DNA of 64,000 nt from Nostoc sp. S4 (GTDB taxonomy: Bacteria; Cyanobacteriota; Cyanobacteriia; Cyanobacteriales; Nostocaceae), in assembly GCA_029379225.1 (NCBI GenBank), contig JAQYWR010000021.1, forward strand, positions 60,593 to 124,592, given 5' to 3'. The notes beneath the pieces are model-generated. The model ran no database searches and was not told the DNA's origin. It saw only the letters and a list, made by a program, of their open reading frames with translations. Positions 7,693 to 16,763 of the stretch are shown here, one piece after another (position 1 is the first letter of the stretch; each line of letters opens with the position of its first letter). Made by a program: the position numbers and the translations under genes.

Positions 7693-9974
7693 TGGCAATG
7701 GCAGGTGAAAATATAAAAGTCTTATTAGTAGAAGACAATCCTGGCGATGTATTTTTATTACAGGAGTTTTTAAAGGAAGTTAACACAGTTGTAGTTGAGT
7801 TAATGCCCGTTGAGCGGCTTGAGAAAGCACTCAACCACTTAGCAAATGAAATTTTTGATGTCATTCTGTTAGACCTTTCGCTACCAGATAGCCAAGGACT
7901 GGAAACTTTTGTTACTGCTCACCAACAGGCAAAAGCAACTCCAATTATTGTGCTAACAGGTATAAACGACGAAACCCTGGCAACTAGGGCAATGCAGGAA
8001 GGAGCGCAGGATTATTTAGTCAAAGGACAAGTAACTGGTGATTTGCTGGTACGTTCGATGCGTTATGCAATTGAACGTCAACGAGCAGACAACGCACTGC
8101 GACAGAGTGAAGAGCGATTTCGCGTAGCTTTGAAAAACTCTCCCATTTTTGTCTATAACCAAGACCAGGAGTTACGCTACACTTGGGTTTATAATCCTTC
8201 CTATGGATTGACGGTTGAGCAAATATTGGGCAAAAAAGACTTGGATATCATCTGTGCCAAAGATGCTCAACATCTCACCACCATCAAACTTGGGGTACTA
8301 AGCAGTGGTATAGGAACACGAGAAGAAGTATCAATTACAACTAAACAAACAACTCGATATTACGATTTGACAGTTGAACCATTGCGGAATGAATCCCAAG
8401 AAGTTGTCGGGGTGACTTGCGCCAGTATCGACATTAGCGAACGGCAAGCTGCATTGCGCGAACACAAATTAGCCCAAGAAAAAATTAAAGAACAAGCAGC
8501 ATTACTTGATGTCACTACAGATGCTATTTGCGTGCGAGATTTAAATAATCAAATTATCTTCTGGAACAAAGGTGCAGAAACACTTTACGGTTGGCAAGCT
8601 ACAGAGGCTAAAGGAAAAAGTGTGACTGAGCTTTTGTTTGACGAACCTTCACCAGAAATCGAAGCGGCTGTTTTAGAAGTTATTAGTAAAGGTAAGTGGC
8701 AAGGCGAGTTAACTAAAACTACCAAAACTGGCAAAGAAGTCCTCGTTGCCAGTCGCTGGAGTCTGGTATGCGATGAAGAGGGAAAGCCCAAATCAATTCT
8801 GAGTGTTGACACAGATATTACCGACAAAAAACACTTAGAAGCCCAATTGTTTCGCGCTCAACGTTTAGAAAGCATCGGCACCTTAGCCAGTGGCATTGCT
8901 CACGACCTCAACAATATTCTGACGCCGATTTTGGCAGGAGCGCAACTATTACCACTCAAATTTCCCGATGCAGATCAGCGGACTCGCCATTTACTAGAAA
9001 TTTTAGAAATTAACGCTAAACGCGGAGCCGATTTAGTCAAGCAGGTGCTATCCTTTGCGCGGGGTGTGGAAGGAAAACGCATTACTTTGCAACTCAAGCA
9101 TTTAATTATGGAAGTTGCCAAGATTCTCAAAGAGACATTTCCCAAATCCATAGAAATTAGCACTGACGTACCTCAGGATTTGTGGATGGTTTCCGGAGAT
9201 AGTACCCAACTCCATCAAGTACTGATGAACCTCTGTGTTAATGCTCGTGATGCTATGCCCAATGGCGGTAGTTTGACAATCTCTGGACAAAATCTGTTGA
9301 TTGACGAAAATTATGCCCGGATGAACTTAGAAGCCAAGGTTGGATCTTACACAGTGATTACAGTCTCCGATACTGGAGTTGGCATTCCTGGAGAAATCTT
9401 AGATAGAATTTTTGAGCCATTTTATACTACAAAAGATGTTGGACAAGGCACAGGCTTAGGACTTTCCACGGTATTGGGAATCATTAAAAGCCACGGAGGT
9501 TTTATCAACGTGTATAGCGAACTCGGAAGTGGCACTAGCTTTAAAGTTTACTTACCAGCCGTAGGGGGAATGGAAACATTCAGCCCAGAAGATTCAATTC
9601 CACAGACAGGACATGGCGAATTGATTTTGGTTGTGGATGATGAAGTGGCGATTCAGGAGGTTACTAAATCATCATTGGAAACTTACAACTACAAAACCTT
9701 AGTTGCGAGTGATGGTATTGAAGCGATCGCCCTATACGCTAAAAATGTGGATAAAATTAATGCTGTATTGATCGATATTATGCTGCCTTCACTCGATGGT
9801 TTAACTGCCATCCGCACCTTAAAAAAAATTAACCCAGAAGTTAAAATTATTGCCAGCAGTGGATTGATGTCCAAGCAGAAGCTAAGTACAGTCACTAACA
9901 TTGGCGTGCATATATTTTTGTCCAAACCATATACTATCAAAGAATTATTGCTTTGTTTACAAAAAGTACTTTGA
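7692..9974 (+). CDS. Hybrid histidine kinase: receiver-PAS-PAS-HisKA-HATPase-receiver
   Basis: 760 residues from the ATG at 7692, whose A is the last base of the preceding stop (TAATG), so translation is coupled. Order: receiver (about 8-125, phosphate Asp in VILLDLSLPD), PAS (about 135-260), PAS (about 265-385), HisKA with His404 in GIAHDLNNIL, HATPase (about 510-625, DTGVGI and GTGLGLSTV), and a C-terminal receiver (about 640-757, Asp in AVLIDIMLP, Lys in IFLSKPY). The HDLNN-type dimerisation domain differs from that of the first kinase. An N-terminal receiver suggests control by phosphate from the upstream kinase or Rcp1-like protein. There is no DNA-binding output in the operon; the final target is unknown. 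Confidence 0.93.
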   Translation: MAMAGENIKVLLVEDNPGDVFLLQEFLKEVNTVVVELMPVERLEKALNHLANEIFDVILLDLSLPDSQGLETFVTAHQQAKATPIIVLTGINDETLATRAMQEGAQDYLVKGQVTGDLLVRSMRYAIERQRADNALRQSEERFRVALKNSPIFVYNQDQELRYTWVYNPSYGLTVEQILGKKDLDIICAKDAQHLTTIKLGVLSSGIGTREEVSITTKQTTRYYDLTVEPLRNESQEVVGVTCASIDISERQAALREHKLAQEKIKEQAALLDVTTDAICVRDLNNQIIFWNKGAETLYGWQATEAKGKSVTELLFDEPSPEIEAAVLEVISKGKWQGELTKTTKTGKEVLVASRWSLVCDEEGKPKSILSVDTDITDKKHLEAQLFRAQRLESIGTLASGIAHDLNNILTPILAGAQLLPLKFPDADQRTRHLLEILEINAKRGADLVKQVLSFARGVEGKRITLQLKHLIMEVAKILKETFPKSIEISTDVPQDLWMVSGDSTQLHQVLMNLCVNARDAMPNGGSLTISGQNLLIDENYARMNLEAKVGSYTVITVSDTGVGIPGEILDRIFEPFYTTKDVGQGTGLGLSTVLGIIKSHGGFINVYSELGSGTSFKVYLPAVGGMETFSPEDSIPQTGHGELILVVDDEVAIQEVTKSSLETYNYKTLVASDGIEAIALYAKNVDKINAVLIDIMLPSLDGLTAIRTLKKINPEVKIIASSGLMSKQKLSTVTNIGVHIFLSKPYTIKELLLCLQKVL

Positions 9975-10181
9975 TTGTGTGAAAACTACTTCGCCTAAAT
10001 CTGGCATCAGCAAGCTTACCGTAGACATTCCTGAGATTTGATATCATTGAGCATCGACTGACACACTCCGCTTACGCAGAGTGGCGAGTCTTTTAGATTT
10101 TGGATTTGAGGTTGAAATTTAATCCCAAATCAAAAATTTAAAATCCAAAATTGAATTGCTCCCCGCCTAATCCCTTTTTCT
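9975..10181. other. Intergenic region with dispersed AT-rich repeat
   Basis: Contains a TTTGGATTTGAGG...CAAAAATTTAAAATCCAAAATT arrangement near 10098-10152, an inverted-repeat type common in Nostocales spacers. No gene seen. Confidence 0.4.
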
Positions 10182-11090
10182 ATGCCTCAATTTCTCAAGT
10201 TAATCATAAATATAGTAGTCTTAGCTGCGTTGTTACTCATATCTCTCCAAGTTTGGGCGCAAGAATGGCGTCCAGTTCGTGGTGGTATTACTTTTGGGAT
10301 CAGTGGTATGGCTTTGATAAAGCAGCAAAGTAATTCTTTAGATTTTTTGATTGTTCATGATAATAAAAAACCCAATCAAAGCAGATTATCAATTATTAGT
10401 ATCAACGGAAAAAATCAACCTGAATATTTTCCTTTAAGCTGGCCAATAAAAATAGAATTAGCTATTGATTTAGAGTCGATAACATCTGTTCCTCAATCAA
10501 ATTCGGATTTTATTGCTTTAAGCAGTACAGGAAAAGCTTATTATTTGAGATTAGATATTGCCAAAAAAAATATTACTTTTCTTAAAGAATTCGAGTTACC
10601 AGCAATTACATCAAAAAGTAATTTAGAAGCATTTGGCTTACAATATATAGATGGTAAATTAGTAGCTATTTGGGCCGATCGCGGAGAGAGAGAAACAGCA
10701 GCAACTATTTATTTTGGAGAATATAATCCCAAGAGTTATGAAATTAAGCTTTCAGGTTATGGTAACTTTAAAGTACCATTTCCAGAGGGAAATGTCCGAC
10801 ATATTTCTGATTTAAAAGTAGACTCGTTGGGAATTGTTTACATTACAGCAGCAAGCGATGCCGGAGATGACGGGCCATTTCAATCAGCTGTGTATGTTGC
10901 TGGTTACTTGGGATTGTGTGGTAATTATATAACTTGGCGATCGCATCCTCAACTTGTTCCCCTTTACCGCTCTTACTACCACAAAATTGAAGCAATAGAA
11001 CTTATTCCAGGTGCAGAAGGCGGTATAATTGTAGGCACAGATGACGAAAATCTCGGTTCCTATATCTACATTGTGGGTGGAAGTAGCTGA
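10182..11090 (+). CDS. Secreted protein of unknown function, possible beta-propeller
   Basis: 302 residues. A clear signal peptide (FLKLIINIVVLAALLLISLQ, cleavage likely after VWA) precedes the mature start QEWRPVRGG. The body is rich in beta-type segments and has short repeated motifs like LDFLIVHDN, IEAIELIPGAEGGIIVGTDDENLG and VRHISDLKVDSLG, which look like blades of an esterase-like-phytase or SdiA-regulated type propeller, but I cannot assign a family with certainty. A lone Cys (LGLCGNY) gives no disulfide clue. It lies downstream of the hybrid kinase by about 200 bases and is probably a separate transcription unit. I do not recognise a specific function. Confidence 0.75.
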   Translation: MPQFLKLIINIVVLAALLLISLQVWAQEWRPVRGGITFGISGMALIKQQSNSLDFLIVHDNKKPNQSRLSIISINGKNQPEYFPLSWPIKIELAIDLESITSVPQSNSDFIALSSTGKAYYLRLDIAKKNITFLKEFELPAITSKSNLEAFGLQYIDGKLVAIWADRGERETAATIYFGEYNPKSYEIKLSGYGNFKVPFPEGNVRHISDLKVDSLGIVYITAASDAGDDGPFQSAVYVAGYLGLCGNYITWRSHPQLVPLYRSYYHKIEAIELIPGAEGGIIVGTDDENLGSYIYIVGGSS

Positions 11091-11233
11091 ATATCACAGC
11101 GCTTTTCAAATAATTGAACTACACTACTCCCTACTCCCATTCCTCAATCACCAAATAATTACTAATTCGTAATTAATGGTGAAAACCTTTTAATTGACTA
11201 GAGTGAGACTCAATTGCCACCACTACCTATTAA

Positions 11234-12013
11234 TTAGCGGAAATTATTAGGATTTAGGCGAACAGAACTTGGTTGAGACTGACGACGAATTGCGACTCCA
11301 TTGCGGAGGTTTCTAGCAGTACCACCATCTTTGGCATCGAGGAAAGGCTTAAGATTAATATCACCTCTATAGGAATTAACTCGATTATTGCCACCGCCTA
11401 GAAGTGTACGTCCTAAATTATATAAGCTGTTTCCTGTTGTGCGATCGCCATAAGTGTTAACAGCTATCGTTTGCTGTCCGCTGTCAGCAGTAGTCAAGTT
11501 TTGGAAAATACTATTGCGGATAGTATAAGGATCTTTACCAGGCGGTACTGTCAACACAATTCTACAGCTGGGATTAGCTTGAGTTGTAACGCAGACAATA
11601 TTTTCGTTATTTTCTACAGATGTCTGGAGTTCTTGTAGCCCATCTGGGCGATACTGTTCTAAGCGGTTGGCAATTGCCACACAACGCTTTTGTGCATCCC
11701 AACCACCGCCCAAAGTCGCAGGTGTCGCCCAAGGAAAGTATTGTCCTGGTTGACTTTGCGGCTGATACATTACGGTGTACTGACCATTGTAAGTCTGACA
11801 GGTAAAGCGAGTTGTACCATCAACTGAAGGTGAAGGTGGTATGTTTGTTGATGTGTCGATTGGTATCGGTGATGATGTACTGTCTGATGGCACTGTTGGT
11901 ACTACTACACCATTGTCAGTAGAGTCATATTGCGCCATTGCGGCAGAATTACCCAGACACAAAGATAAGCCAAGACTGCCCAAAGATATCAATCGTAGCA
12001 GTTTTGAAGACAT
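11234..12013 (-). CDS. COP23-domain exported protein
   Basis: 259 residues from the chosen start. A signal peptide (LLRLISLGSLGLSLCLG, cleavage near AMA/Q) is followed by a Ser/Pro-rich linker and then the COP23 pattern: RFTCQ..NGQYTVMY, a PWATP...LGGGW segment, and QKRC.AIANRLEQY, with further Cys pairs (IVCVTT, SCRIV) likely in disulfides. COP23 proteins are cyanobacterial exported proteins first named for a circadian-oscillating 23-kDa protein of Cyanothece; the function is unknown. The start is decided by the ribosome site: GGAGG directly abuts the upstream ATG (12017-12019) but is 6 bases from the ATG at 12011-12013, so the latter is preferred. It is convergent with the 10182 gene. Confidence 0.85.
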   Translation of the reverse strand: MSSKLLRLISLGSLGLSLCLGNSAAMAQYDSTDNGVVVPTVPSDSTSSPIPIDTSTNIPPSPSVDGTTRFTCQTYNGQYTVMYQPQSQPGQYFPWATPATLGGGWDAQKRCVAIANRLEQYRPDGLQELQTSVENNENIVCVTTQANPSCRIVLTVPPGKDPYTIRNSIFQNLTTADSGQQTIAVNTYGDRTTGNSLYNLGRTLLGGGNNRVNSYRGDINLKPFLDAKDGGTARNLRNGVAIRRQSQPSSVRLNPNNFR

Positions 12014-12092
12014 AACCATCCTCCACTAAAAATCGGTAGGGAATTGATAATTTTAAGGACGAATAATTTCGTTTTTTGATTCTTTAAAAACG

Positions 12093-13730
12093 CTATTTTT
12101 TTTCTTCTCTGGCTTTTTTATCTGCAAGTAGCTTTTTGACTCGTGCTTGAATTTCTCTATGATGCCCAATTCCTTCGTAGGCGTAACGGTTGTAATTACT
12201 ACGGGTAATCAGGTTTTCTAAATCACTAACTCGCTCCCTACCGCCTGGGTGCGAAGACAACCAACTTGGAGGAGCATTTTTTTGCTGTTTTTCTAATGTC
12301 ACCATTAAGTTACGCAAACCATCAGCAGCGTAACCAGTAGCAACAATTAACCGTGTGCCGAGTGTATCTGCTTGACGTTCCATGTCGCGGCTGTAACTAA
12401 GTGCAAACAGTTGACCGATGCTGCCGCCTAAAGGAATATATTGAGTAACGTTAGAAATTAAATTGCCTTGGGTGATTAATTGAAAACCGTGGGATAAAAC
12501 GACATGGGATAATTCATGACCGATTAACCCAGCTAATTCTGCTTCGGAATTACTTTTAGCGATCGCACCCGCATTAATAAAAATTTTACCTCCAGGTAAT
12601 GCAAAAGCATTAAGACTTTCCTGTGGAATTACGAAAAATTCGTATTGAAACTCGTCACGTCCAGTTACTTTGGCTAATTTCTGTCCGATTTGATTGACGT
12701 ATCCCAAAACAGCTTCGTCAGTTATTACATTCAACTGTTTTTTTGCCTCTTTAGCTGCGGATTCACCTATAGCTCTTTCACCTTGTAGCAGGACAATACT
12801 AGAATCAAGGGCAGAAAATGGCCCGAGCAAACTGCCAGTAGCGGCGTAACCTAATGCACCTGTAATAATATTACCGATCAGGTTGCCTCTAATTTCGGCT
12901 CGGATATGAGATTTGTAACGTTTGAGATTTTCCTCAGCTAAGTTTGTAAACTCAGGTGCTTGGGGATCTTTAGGATTGAGAATGGCAAATTGACGCGCCG
13001 CTAAAGAGGCTTCCATCCATTTTTTCTCATTAGCCAAGGCTGTGACTTTAGCTTTAATCAATTCCGGTTGGTCTGGATAAAGCGAAGATGCTCGTTCTAA
13101 TACATCTAAGGCTTCTTTGGGGCGATCGTATTGTTTCAATACTTCAGCATAGCGAATATGACCGGGGATAAATTCTGGATATTGCTCAACCAATAATTGT
13201 AGGGGTACAAAAATTCGTGTTTGCAACTTTTTTGCTATCCCCGCTTCTGATTCTCGCCAATATACCTGACCTCCTGGGGATAGTTGCGTGGGGTCTAGTA
13301 TGGCTGGTTTACGTTCTTCAGGTGTGCTGGTTTTGGCAAAAGGTTCTTTTAGCTGGCGATAAATTTTTTCTGCCTCTGGGATTTGTCCGGCTAAATAAAG
13401 TCTATCCGCTTCAATAAATTTTAGCTGACGGGTAATTTCTTCCGGACTGAGTGTAGGTTCCTGTGGGGACTCTGGCTTTTTCGGTTCGGAAACTTCCAGC
13501 GAGGCTTCTGGTGTTGATGGTTGCAACACTTCCCGTAACTTTTGGTCTTTAGTCGTTTCTGAACTGGGTGAGTTTATCGTTTCAACCGTAGTAGATGCAG
13601 GAGGTTCTTGTGCTGGAACGGGTGTTGTTGGCTGCGTCAAGATAATCAAAATTGATGTACTAACTGACAGTAATACCCAGTTACAAGTTAGCAGTAGAGA
13701 CTTCCAGGTTCGTTTCATGCTGGGTAACAC
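12093..13730 (-). CDS. M48-family zinc metalloprotease with N-terminal TPR-like region
   Basis: 545 residues. A hydrophobic N-terminus (about 10-33, a signal peptide or anchor) is followed by a Pro/Glu-rich linker. A helical, TPR-like region follows (about 100-270; APSLAARQFAILNPKDPQ-like spacing). The M48 peptidase domain (about 330-520) has the zinc-binding HELSH in LIGHELSHVVLSHG, and the third zinc ligand region RDMERQADTLG. Related proteins (BepA/YfgC, Oma1, cyanobacterial M48 proteins) act in membrane or envelope protein quality control, with a TPR part binding partners; here the order is TPR first. It lies 79 bases upstream of the COP23 gene on the same strand, so co-transcription is possible. 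A GLRNLM-SHPG motif follows as usual in the family. Confidence 0.88.
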   Translation of the reverse strand: MLPSMKRTWKSLLLTCNWVLLSVSTSILIILTQPTTPVPAQEPPASTTVETINSPSSETTKDQKLREVLQPSTPEASLEVSEPKKPESPQEPTLSPEEITRQLKFIEADRLYLAGQIPEAEKIYRQLKEPFAKTSTPEERKPAILDPTQLSPGGQVYWRESEAGIAKKLQTRIFVPLQLLVEQYPEFIPGHIRYAEVLKQYDRPKEALDVLERASSLYPDQPELIKAKVTALANEKKWMEASLAARQFAILNPKDPQAPEFTNLAEENLKRYKSHIRAEIRGNLIGNIITGALGYAATGSLLGPFSALDSSIVLLQGERAIGESAAKEAKKQLNVITDEAVLGYVNQIGQKLAKVTGRDEFQYEFFVIPQESLNAFALPGGKIFINAGAIAKSNSEAELAGLIGHELSHVVLSHGFQLITQGNLISNVTQYIPLGGSIGQLFALSYSRDMERQADTLGTRLIVATGYAADGLRNLMVTLEKQQKNAPPSWLSSHPGGRERVSDLENLITRSNYNRYAYEGIGHHREIQARVKKLLADKKAREEKK

Positions 13731-13949
13731 CTATGCAAAAGGCTGTTTTTTAAATCTTACGAGGAATTAGCAATTACGTATATGGAGCGATCGCTGCTAT
13801 TTTACAACCCAAGATAAGCTATAAAACCAGAAAGTATGTGTTTTGGCTGATGGGGAGATAAAGAGATGGGGAGAGGAATTAAGCAACAATCCAACCAGAT
13901 GCAAGTTAAATGTGGAACAGCTTACTACTGCCTTTGGGGATATGTAATA

Positions 13950-14056
13950 TCATGTCCGCCTAATCACTTATGATTACCGTATCTGTGCAAAAATCCCAAA
14001 AGTCTTTTTCCCCCTGCCCCCTGCCCTCTAAATGATAAGTCTTCAACCGGACATGA
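13950..14056. mobile_element. Miniature inverted-repeat element, family 2 copy A
   Basis: The left end ATCATGTCCGCCTAATCA and right end (read on the other strand GTCATGTCCGGTTGAAGA) form an imperfect inverted repeat of about 28 bp. The interior has a C-rich run. A diverged copy lies at 17445-17556. Non-coding. Confidence 0.6.
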
Positions 14057-14063
14057 CATAAAA

Positions 14064-14093
14064 CACAAAAAACCCCGGCTAATTTAGCCGAGG
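14064..14093 (-). terminator. Rho-independent terminator of the ssl1498-type gene
   Basis: On the minus strand a hairpin with arms CTCGGCTAA and its near-complement (14073-14093) is followed by a run of T (A-run 14067-14072 on the plus strand). It lies about 56 bases downstream of the gene stop. Confidence 0.75.
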
Positions 14094-14149
14094 TAAAGTC
14101 GAGAAGTGAGAATGACGATGAGATACAGCGATACCGAAATCAAAAAACC

Positions 14150-14320
14150 TTAGCTAACGCTAAAACCAACCAAAACTAAAGTAGTGACAATTAAAGTTGC
14201 AAAAACACCTTGTATTAGGTATTTACGTTGTTCCCAAATTGCTGGGTACTCAGCATAGTACATCTTGGGTTCAGCTGCGTAGTTATTGAGAATGCCTTCT
14301 TCATTTACAGTGGTATACAT
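14150..14320 (-). CDS. ssl1498-family light-harvesting-like small membrane protein
   Basis: 56 residues, found by reading the minus strand from the ATG at 14318-14320 to TAA at 14150-14152. It begins MYTTVNEEGILNNYAAEPK, continues MYYAEYPAIWEQRKYLIQ, and ends in one transmembrane helix of about 18 residues (GVFATLIVTTLVLVGFSV). The NEEG.LNN.A.EP start followed by one helix is the pattern of the cyanobacterial ssl1498-type light-harvesting-like family, small thylakoid proteins related in style to high-light-inducible proteins but lacking the chlorophyll-binding ExxNxR motif. The role is unproven. A clear terminator follows. A tandem duplication placed a second, decayed copy at 14556-14712. Confidence 0.8.
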   Translation of the reverse strand: MYTTVNEEGILNNYAAEPKMYYAEYPAIWEQRKYLIQGVFATLIVTTLVLVGFSVS

Positions 14321-14473
14321 TATTTTTTTCTCTTTGTTGTTTGTTAACTTATGTAAATAAATTTAACAATATTGTTACAATTTTTCAACATAACTTGACA
14401 AAAAAAATTTATAACTTTGATAAAAATTATTTATAGCTGTAGTCATGTCTGACTTTTCACGGTATGTGGACAC

Positions 14474-14500
14474 AAAAAACCCCAGCTAAATTAGCTGAGG
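14474..14500 (-). terminator. Terminator hairpin of the decayed duplicate
   Basis: On the minus strand CCTCAGCTAA / TTAGCTGGG arms (14481-14500) are followed by a T-run (A-run 14474-14479 on the plus strand). It is the duplicated counterpart of the terminator at 14064-14093, with compensatory changes that keep pairing. Confidence 0.65.
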
Positions 14501-14555
14501 TAAAGAGAGAAGTACGAATGGCGATGAGATACAGCGATAGTGAAATCAAAAAATC

Positions 14556-14712
14556 TTAGCTAAGGCTAAAAGCAATTAAAAATAAAGTCGTAACTATAAT
14601 AAAGTTACAAAAACATCTTGTATTAAATATTTACGTTGTTCCCAAATTGCTCGCTACTGGGTTGAATTGCGTAGCTATTGAGAACTCCGTTTACATCAAC
14701 ACTGGTATAAAT
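14556..14712 (-). pseudogene. Decayed copy of the ssl1498-type gene
   Basis: It aligns with 14150-14320. The start codon position reads ATT, followed by YTSVDVNGVLNSYAIQP. An internal deletion of about 20 bases then shifts the frame. The AIWEQRKYLIQ-like and transmembrane parts survive only in another frame, and the stop region (TTAGCTAAG at 14556) is preserved. It cannot encode the intact protein. Confidence 0.8.
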
Positions 14713-14831
14713 AATTTTTGTCTTGATTGCTTGTTAATTTATGTAAATAAATTTAACAAATTTGTTAAAAGTCGTCAATATGGCTTGACAAAAAAAAATT
14801 AATATTTTTAATAAAAGTTACTTATCAGCGA

Positions 14832-14960
14832 GCCGCAATCCAAAAGCGCATCGATCGATACACCGACGTAGTTACAAAGGTAGCTGATAAAGGCGTAGTC
14901 CCCCGTCTGTGCCCTTACAGCACTTAGCATACTTCTAAAGCTGAGTGTTCAGATTTTTGA
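14832..14960 (+). pseudogene. Tyrosine-recombinase C-terminal relic
   Basis: The frame reads AAIQKRIDRYTDVVTKVAD, then KGVVPRLCPYST, a TAG, then HTSKAECSDF and TGA. The PYSTxHT and KAECxDF blocks match the C-terminus of the longer relic at 32307-32504; the catalytic segment between them is deleted and a nonsense codon is present. About 30 further downstream bases (CTCAAAAACGACCAGAAAAAGCTGATTTATTAAT) are also shared. Confidence 0.7.
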
Positions 14961-15425
14961 GTGCAACTCAAAAACGACCAGAAAAAGCTGATTTATTAAT
15001 GTTGATTTGGGTGAAGATTCTCCCGACGGATTTCGATGTAGTCAGCGATCGCGCTCAAGATTGAGTCGCCTACAATGTCGTGTAACATCGCATTTCCTCA
15101 ATCTATAGCCGAAGCATTCATTTTTGCTTTTACTTTCAAACAAGCATTTATTCAATGAGTCAAATATAATCCTTTAATCTCATGGAGTATTTATGTTTTT
15201 GAGTTAATTTAATATAGCGGTTGCGCGCGCAACCGCACACTTCGTCGTGAACGCTCGGATGACTATATCAAGTGCAAAGTACCCACACCTTGATAACCCC
15301 CAACTTGGGTTATTTATGTAATCCTTACCCAGCTAAGATTAGAGATGTCGCTGTTGCATAACGGGTGATGTGCGCTCGCGGCTGTTGCTCCTGATGTCAG
15401 CCATACTATATCTACGCCATCTTGA
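14961..15425. other. Intergenic region, no gene seen
   Basis: About 465 bases after the recombinase relic. It contains GTTGCGCGCGCAACC near 15220, a short GC palindrome, and GCGATCGC. No convincing open frame or RNA gene was found. Confidence 0.4.
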
Positions 15426-15818
15426 TTAGAAAAACCTGCGTTCTTGTATTTTCCTTGCAGGCTTTAGTTCATGTACATGCTCTACAGCCCATTCGCAAAG
15501 CACCGCTAAGGGATCGACCAGCGTTTCACCAAGTGGTGTAAGAGAATAGTCTACTTGAGGGGGCATAACTGGATGCACAACCCTTTGAACAAGTCCACAG
15601 GCTTCAAGTTTTCGCAAATTTTGAATCAGCATTTTTGGTGATATACCTTTGATCTGCTGTTGTAACTGGCTGTATCGTTTTGTACCTTGAGAAAGCACAT
15701 ATATGATCAGAACCACCCACTTACTTGCGATGTGTTCAAGAACTTGAGGAGCTGCACAGGTTGTATCAAAAACTTCTATGTTAGCAATATATTCTCTTGC
15801 CACTTGAGTGCCATACAT
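15426..15818 (-). CDS. HxlR-family (winged-helix) transcriptional regulator
   Basis: 130 residues. The HxlR pattern is clear: an N-terminal Cys (FDTTCAAPQVLEHIASKW), then the winged helix VVLIIYVLSQGTKRYSQLQQ, GISPKMLIQNLRKLEACGLVQR and the wing VDYSLTPLGETLVDPL. HxlR proteins are dimeric regulators, often responding to aldehydes, quinones or other electrophiles through Cys residues, and typically control a divergent oxidoreductase gene. Here it is divergent from an SDR gene with about 150 bases between starts, fitting that model. The ligand is unknown. Confidence 0.9.
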   Translation of the reverse strand: MYGTQVAREYIANIEVFDTTCAAPQVLEHIASKWVVLIIYVLSQGTKRYSQLQQQIKGISPKMLIQNLRKLEACGLVQRVVHPVMPPQVDYSLTPLGETLVDPLAVLCEWAVEHVHELKPARKIQERRFF

Positions 15819-15967
15819 ATTTTTTATGTTGCTAAAGCTTTATACAGAAGTAATTATTACTAAATGGTAAGTATAGCACTTTCTGGTAAATACTTCCAAA
15901 TTGAAAGTCAGTTGTGCTTGTATAGGATATAGGAAAGATTCAATAACCATAATACGAAAGAGGCGTC

Positions 15968-16714
15968 ATGAAATTAGCTGGAAAAATTGCCCTTGTAACA
16001 GGCGGCAACAGTGGGATTGGATTGGCAACTGCTAAATTGTTCAGTCAAGAAGGAGCTAAAGTTGTCATTTCTGGACGCAATCCTACTAGCCTTGATGAAG
16101 CAGCCTTAGCAATTGGTGGCGATGTATTAACTATTCAAGCCGATGTTACAAACTTGCAACAAATCGACCAACTTTATGATGTAATTGGGAAAAAATTAGG
16201 CAAAATTGATGTCTTATTTGCAAATGCTGGAGTTGCAAAATTTGCACCTTTAGAATCAACGACTGAGGCATTATATGACGAATTGTTTACAATCAATGTC
16301 AAAGGCTTATACTTTACCGTTCAAAAATCCTTAACTTATCTAAATGACGATGCTGCAATCATCCTCAACACCTCCTTTTTAGGCGAAACCGGTTTACCTG
16401 GTACGAGTGTTTTAGGGGCAAGTAAGGCGGCGGTGCGTTCATTAGCAAAAACGTTTGCAGCTGAACTTGTGAGTCGTGGAATTCGAGTCAATGCTGTTAG
16501 TCCAGGAGCTATTACAACGCCTATTTATACTAAATTGGATATGTCTCAAGCAGATGTCGAAGCTATGGCACAAAATATCATCAATCAAGTGCCTATGAAG
16601 CGATTTGGAACACCCGAAGATATTGCAAAGACAGTCCTGTTTCTCAGCACCTCTGATTCTGCATATATTTTAGGTGTTGAAATCGCCGTTGACGGTGGAA
16701 TTAGCCAACTTTAA
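15968..16714 (+). CDS. SDR-family protein lacking the catalytic tyrosine
   Basis: 248 residues, a classical short-chain dehydrogenase fold: cofactor motif TGGNSGIG (11-18), NAG (86-88), Ser136 in NTSFLG and Lys153 in GASKAAVR, and C-terminal GVEIAVDGG. In classical SDRs the active site is Ser-Tyr-Lys with YxxxK; here the Tyr position (149) is Leu (codon TTA), giving LGASK. The enzyme may therefore be inactive as a dehydrogenase, bind NAD(P) as a sensor, or use another acid. The start at 15968 follows AAGAGG with good spacing. It is divergent from the HxlR regulator and about 50 bases before a SnoaL-like gene on the same strand, likely one operon. Confidence 0.9.
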   Translation: MKLAGKIALVTGGNSGIGLATAKLFSQEGAKVVISGRNPTSLDEAALAIGGDVLTIQADVTNLQQIDQLYDVIGKKLGKIDVLFANAGVAKFAPLESTTEALYDELFTINVKGLYFTVQKSLTYLNDDAAIILNTSFLGETGLPGTSVLGASKAAVRSLAKTFAAELVSRGIRVNAVSPGAITTPIYTKLDMSQADVEAMAQNIINQVPMKRFGTPEDIAKTVLFLSTSDSAYILGVEIAVDGGISQL

Positions 16715-16763
16715 TCGATTGGATTACAAAAAAATGGTGTTATTAAAAAGCGGAGATATCTCA

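Larger units (their letters stand above)
14064..14824. repeat. Tandem duplication of the ssl1498-type gene with flanks
   Basis: Unit A (about 14064-14433) and unit B (about 14471-14824) align end to end: both begin CACAAAAAACCCC, include the terminator hairpin, GATGAGATACAGCGATA, the coding region, and the upstream TATGTAAATAAATTTAACAA and CTTGACAAAAAAAA segments. Confidence 0.8.
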
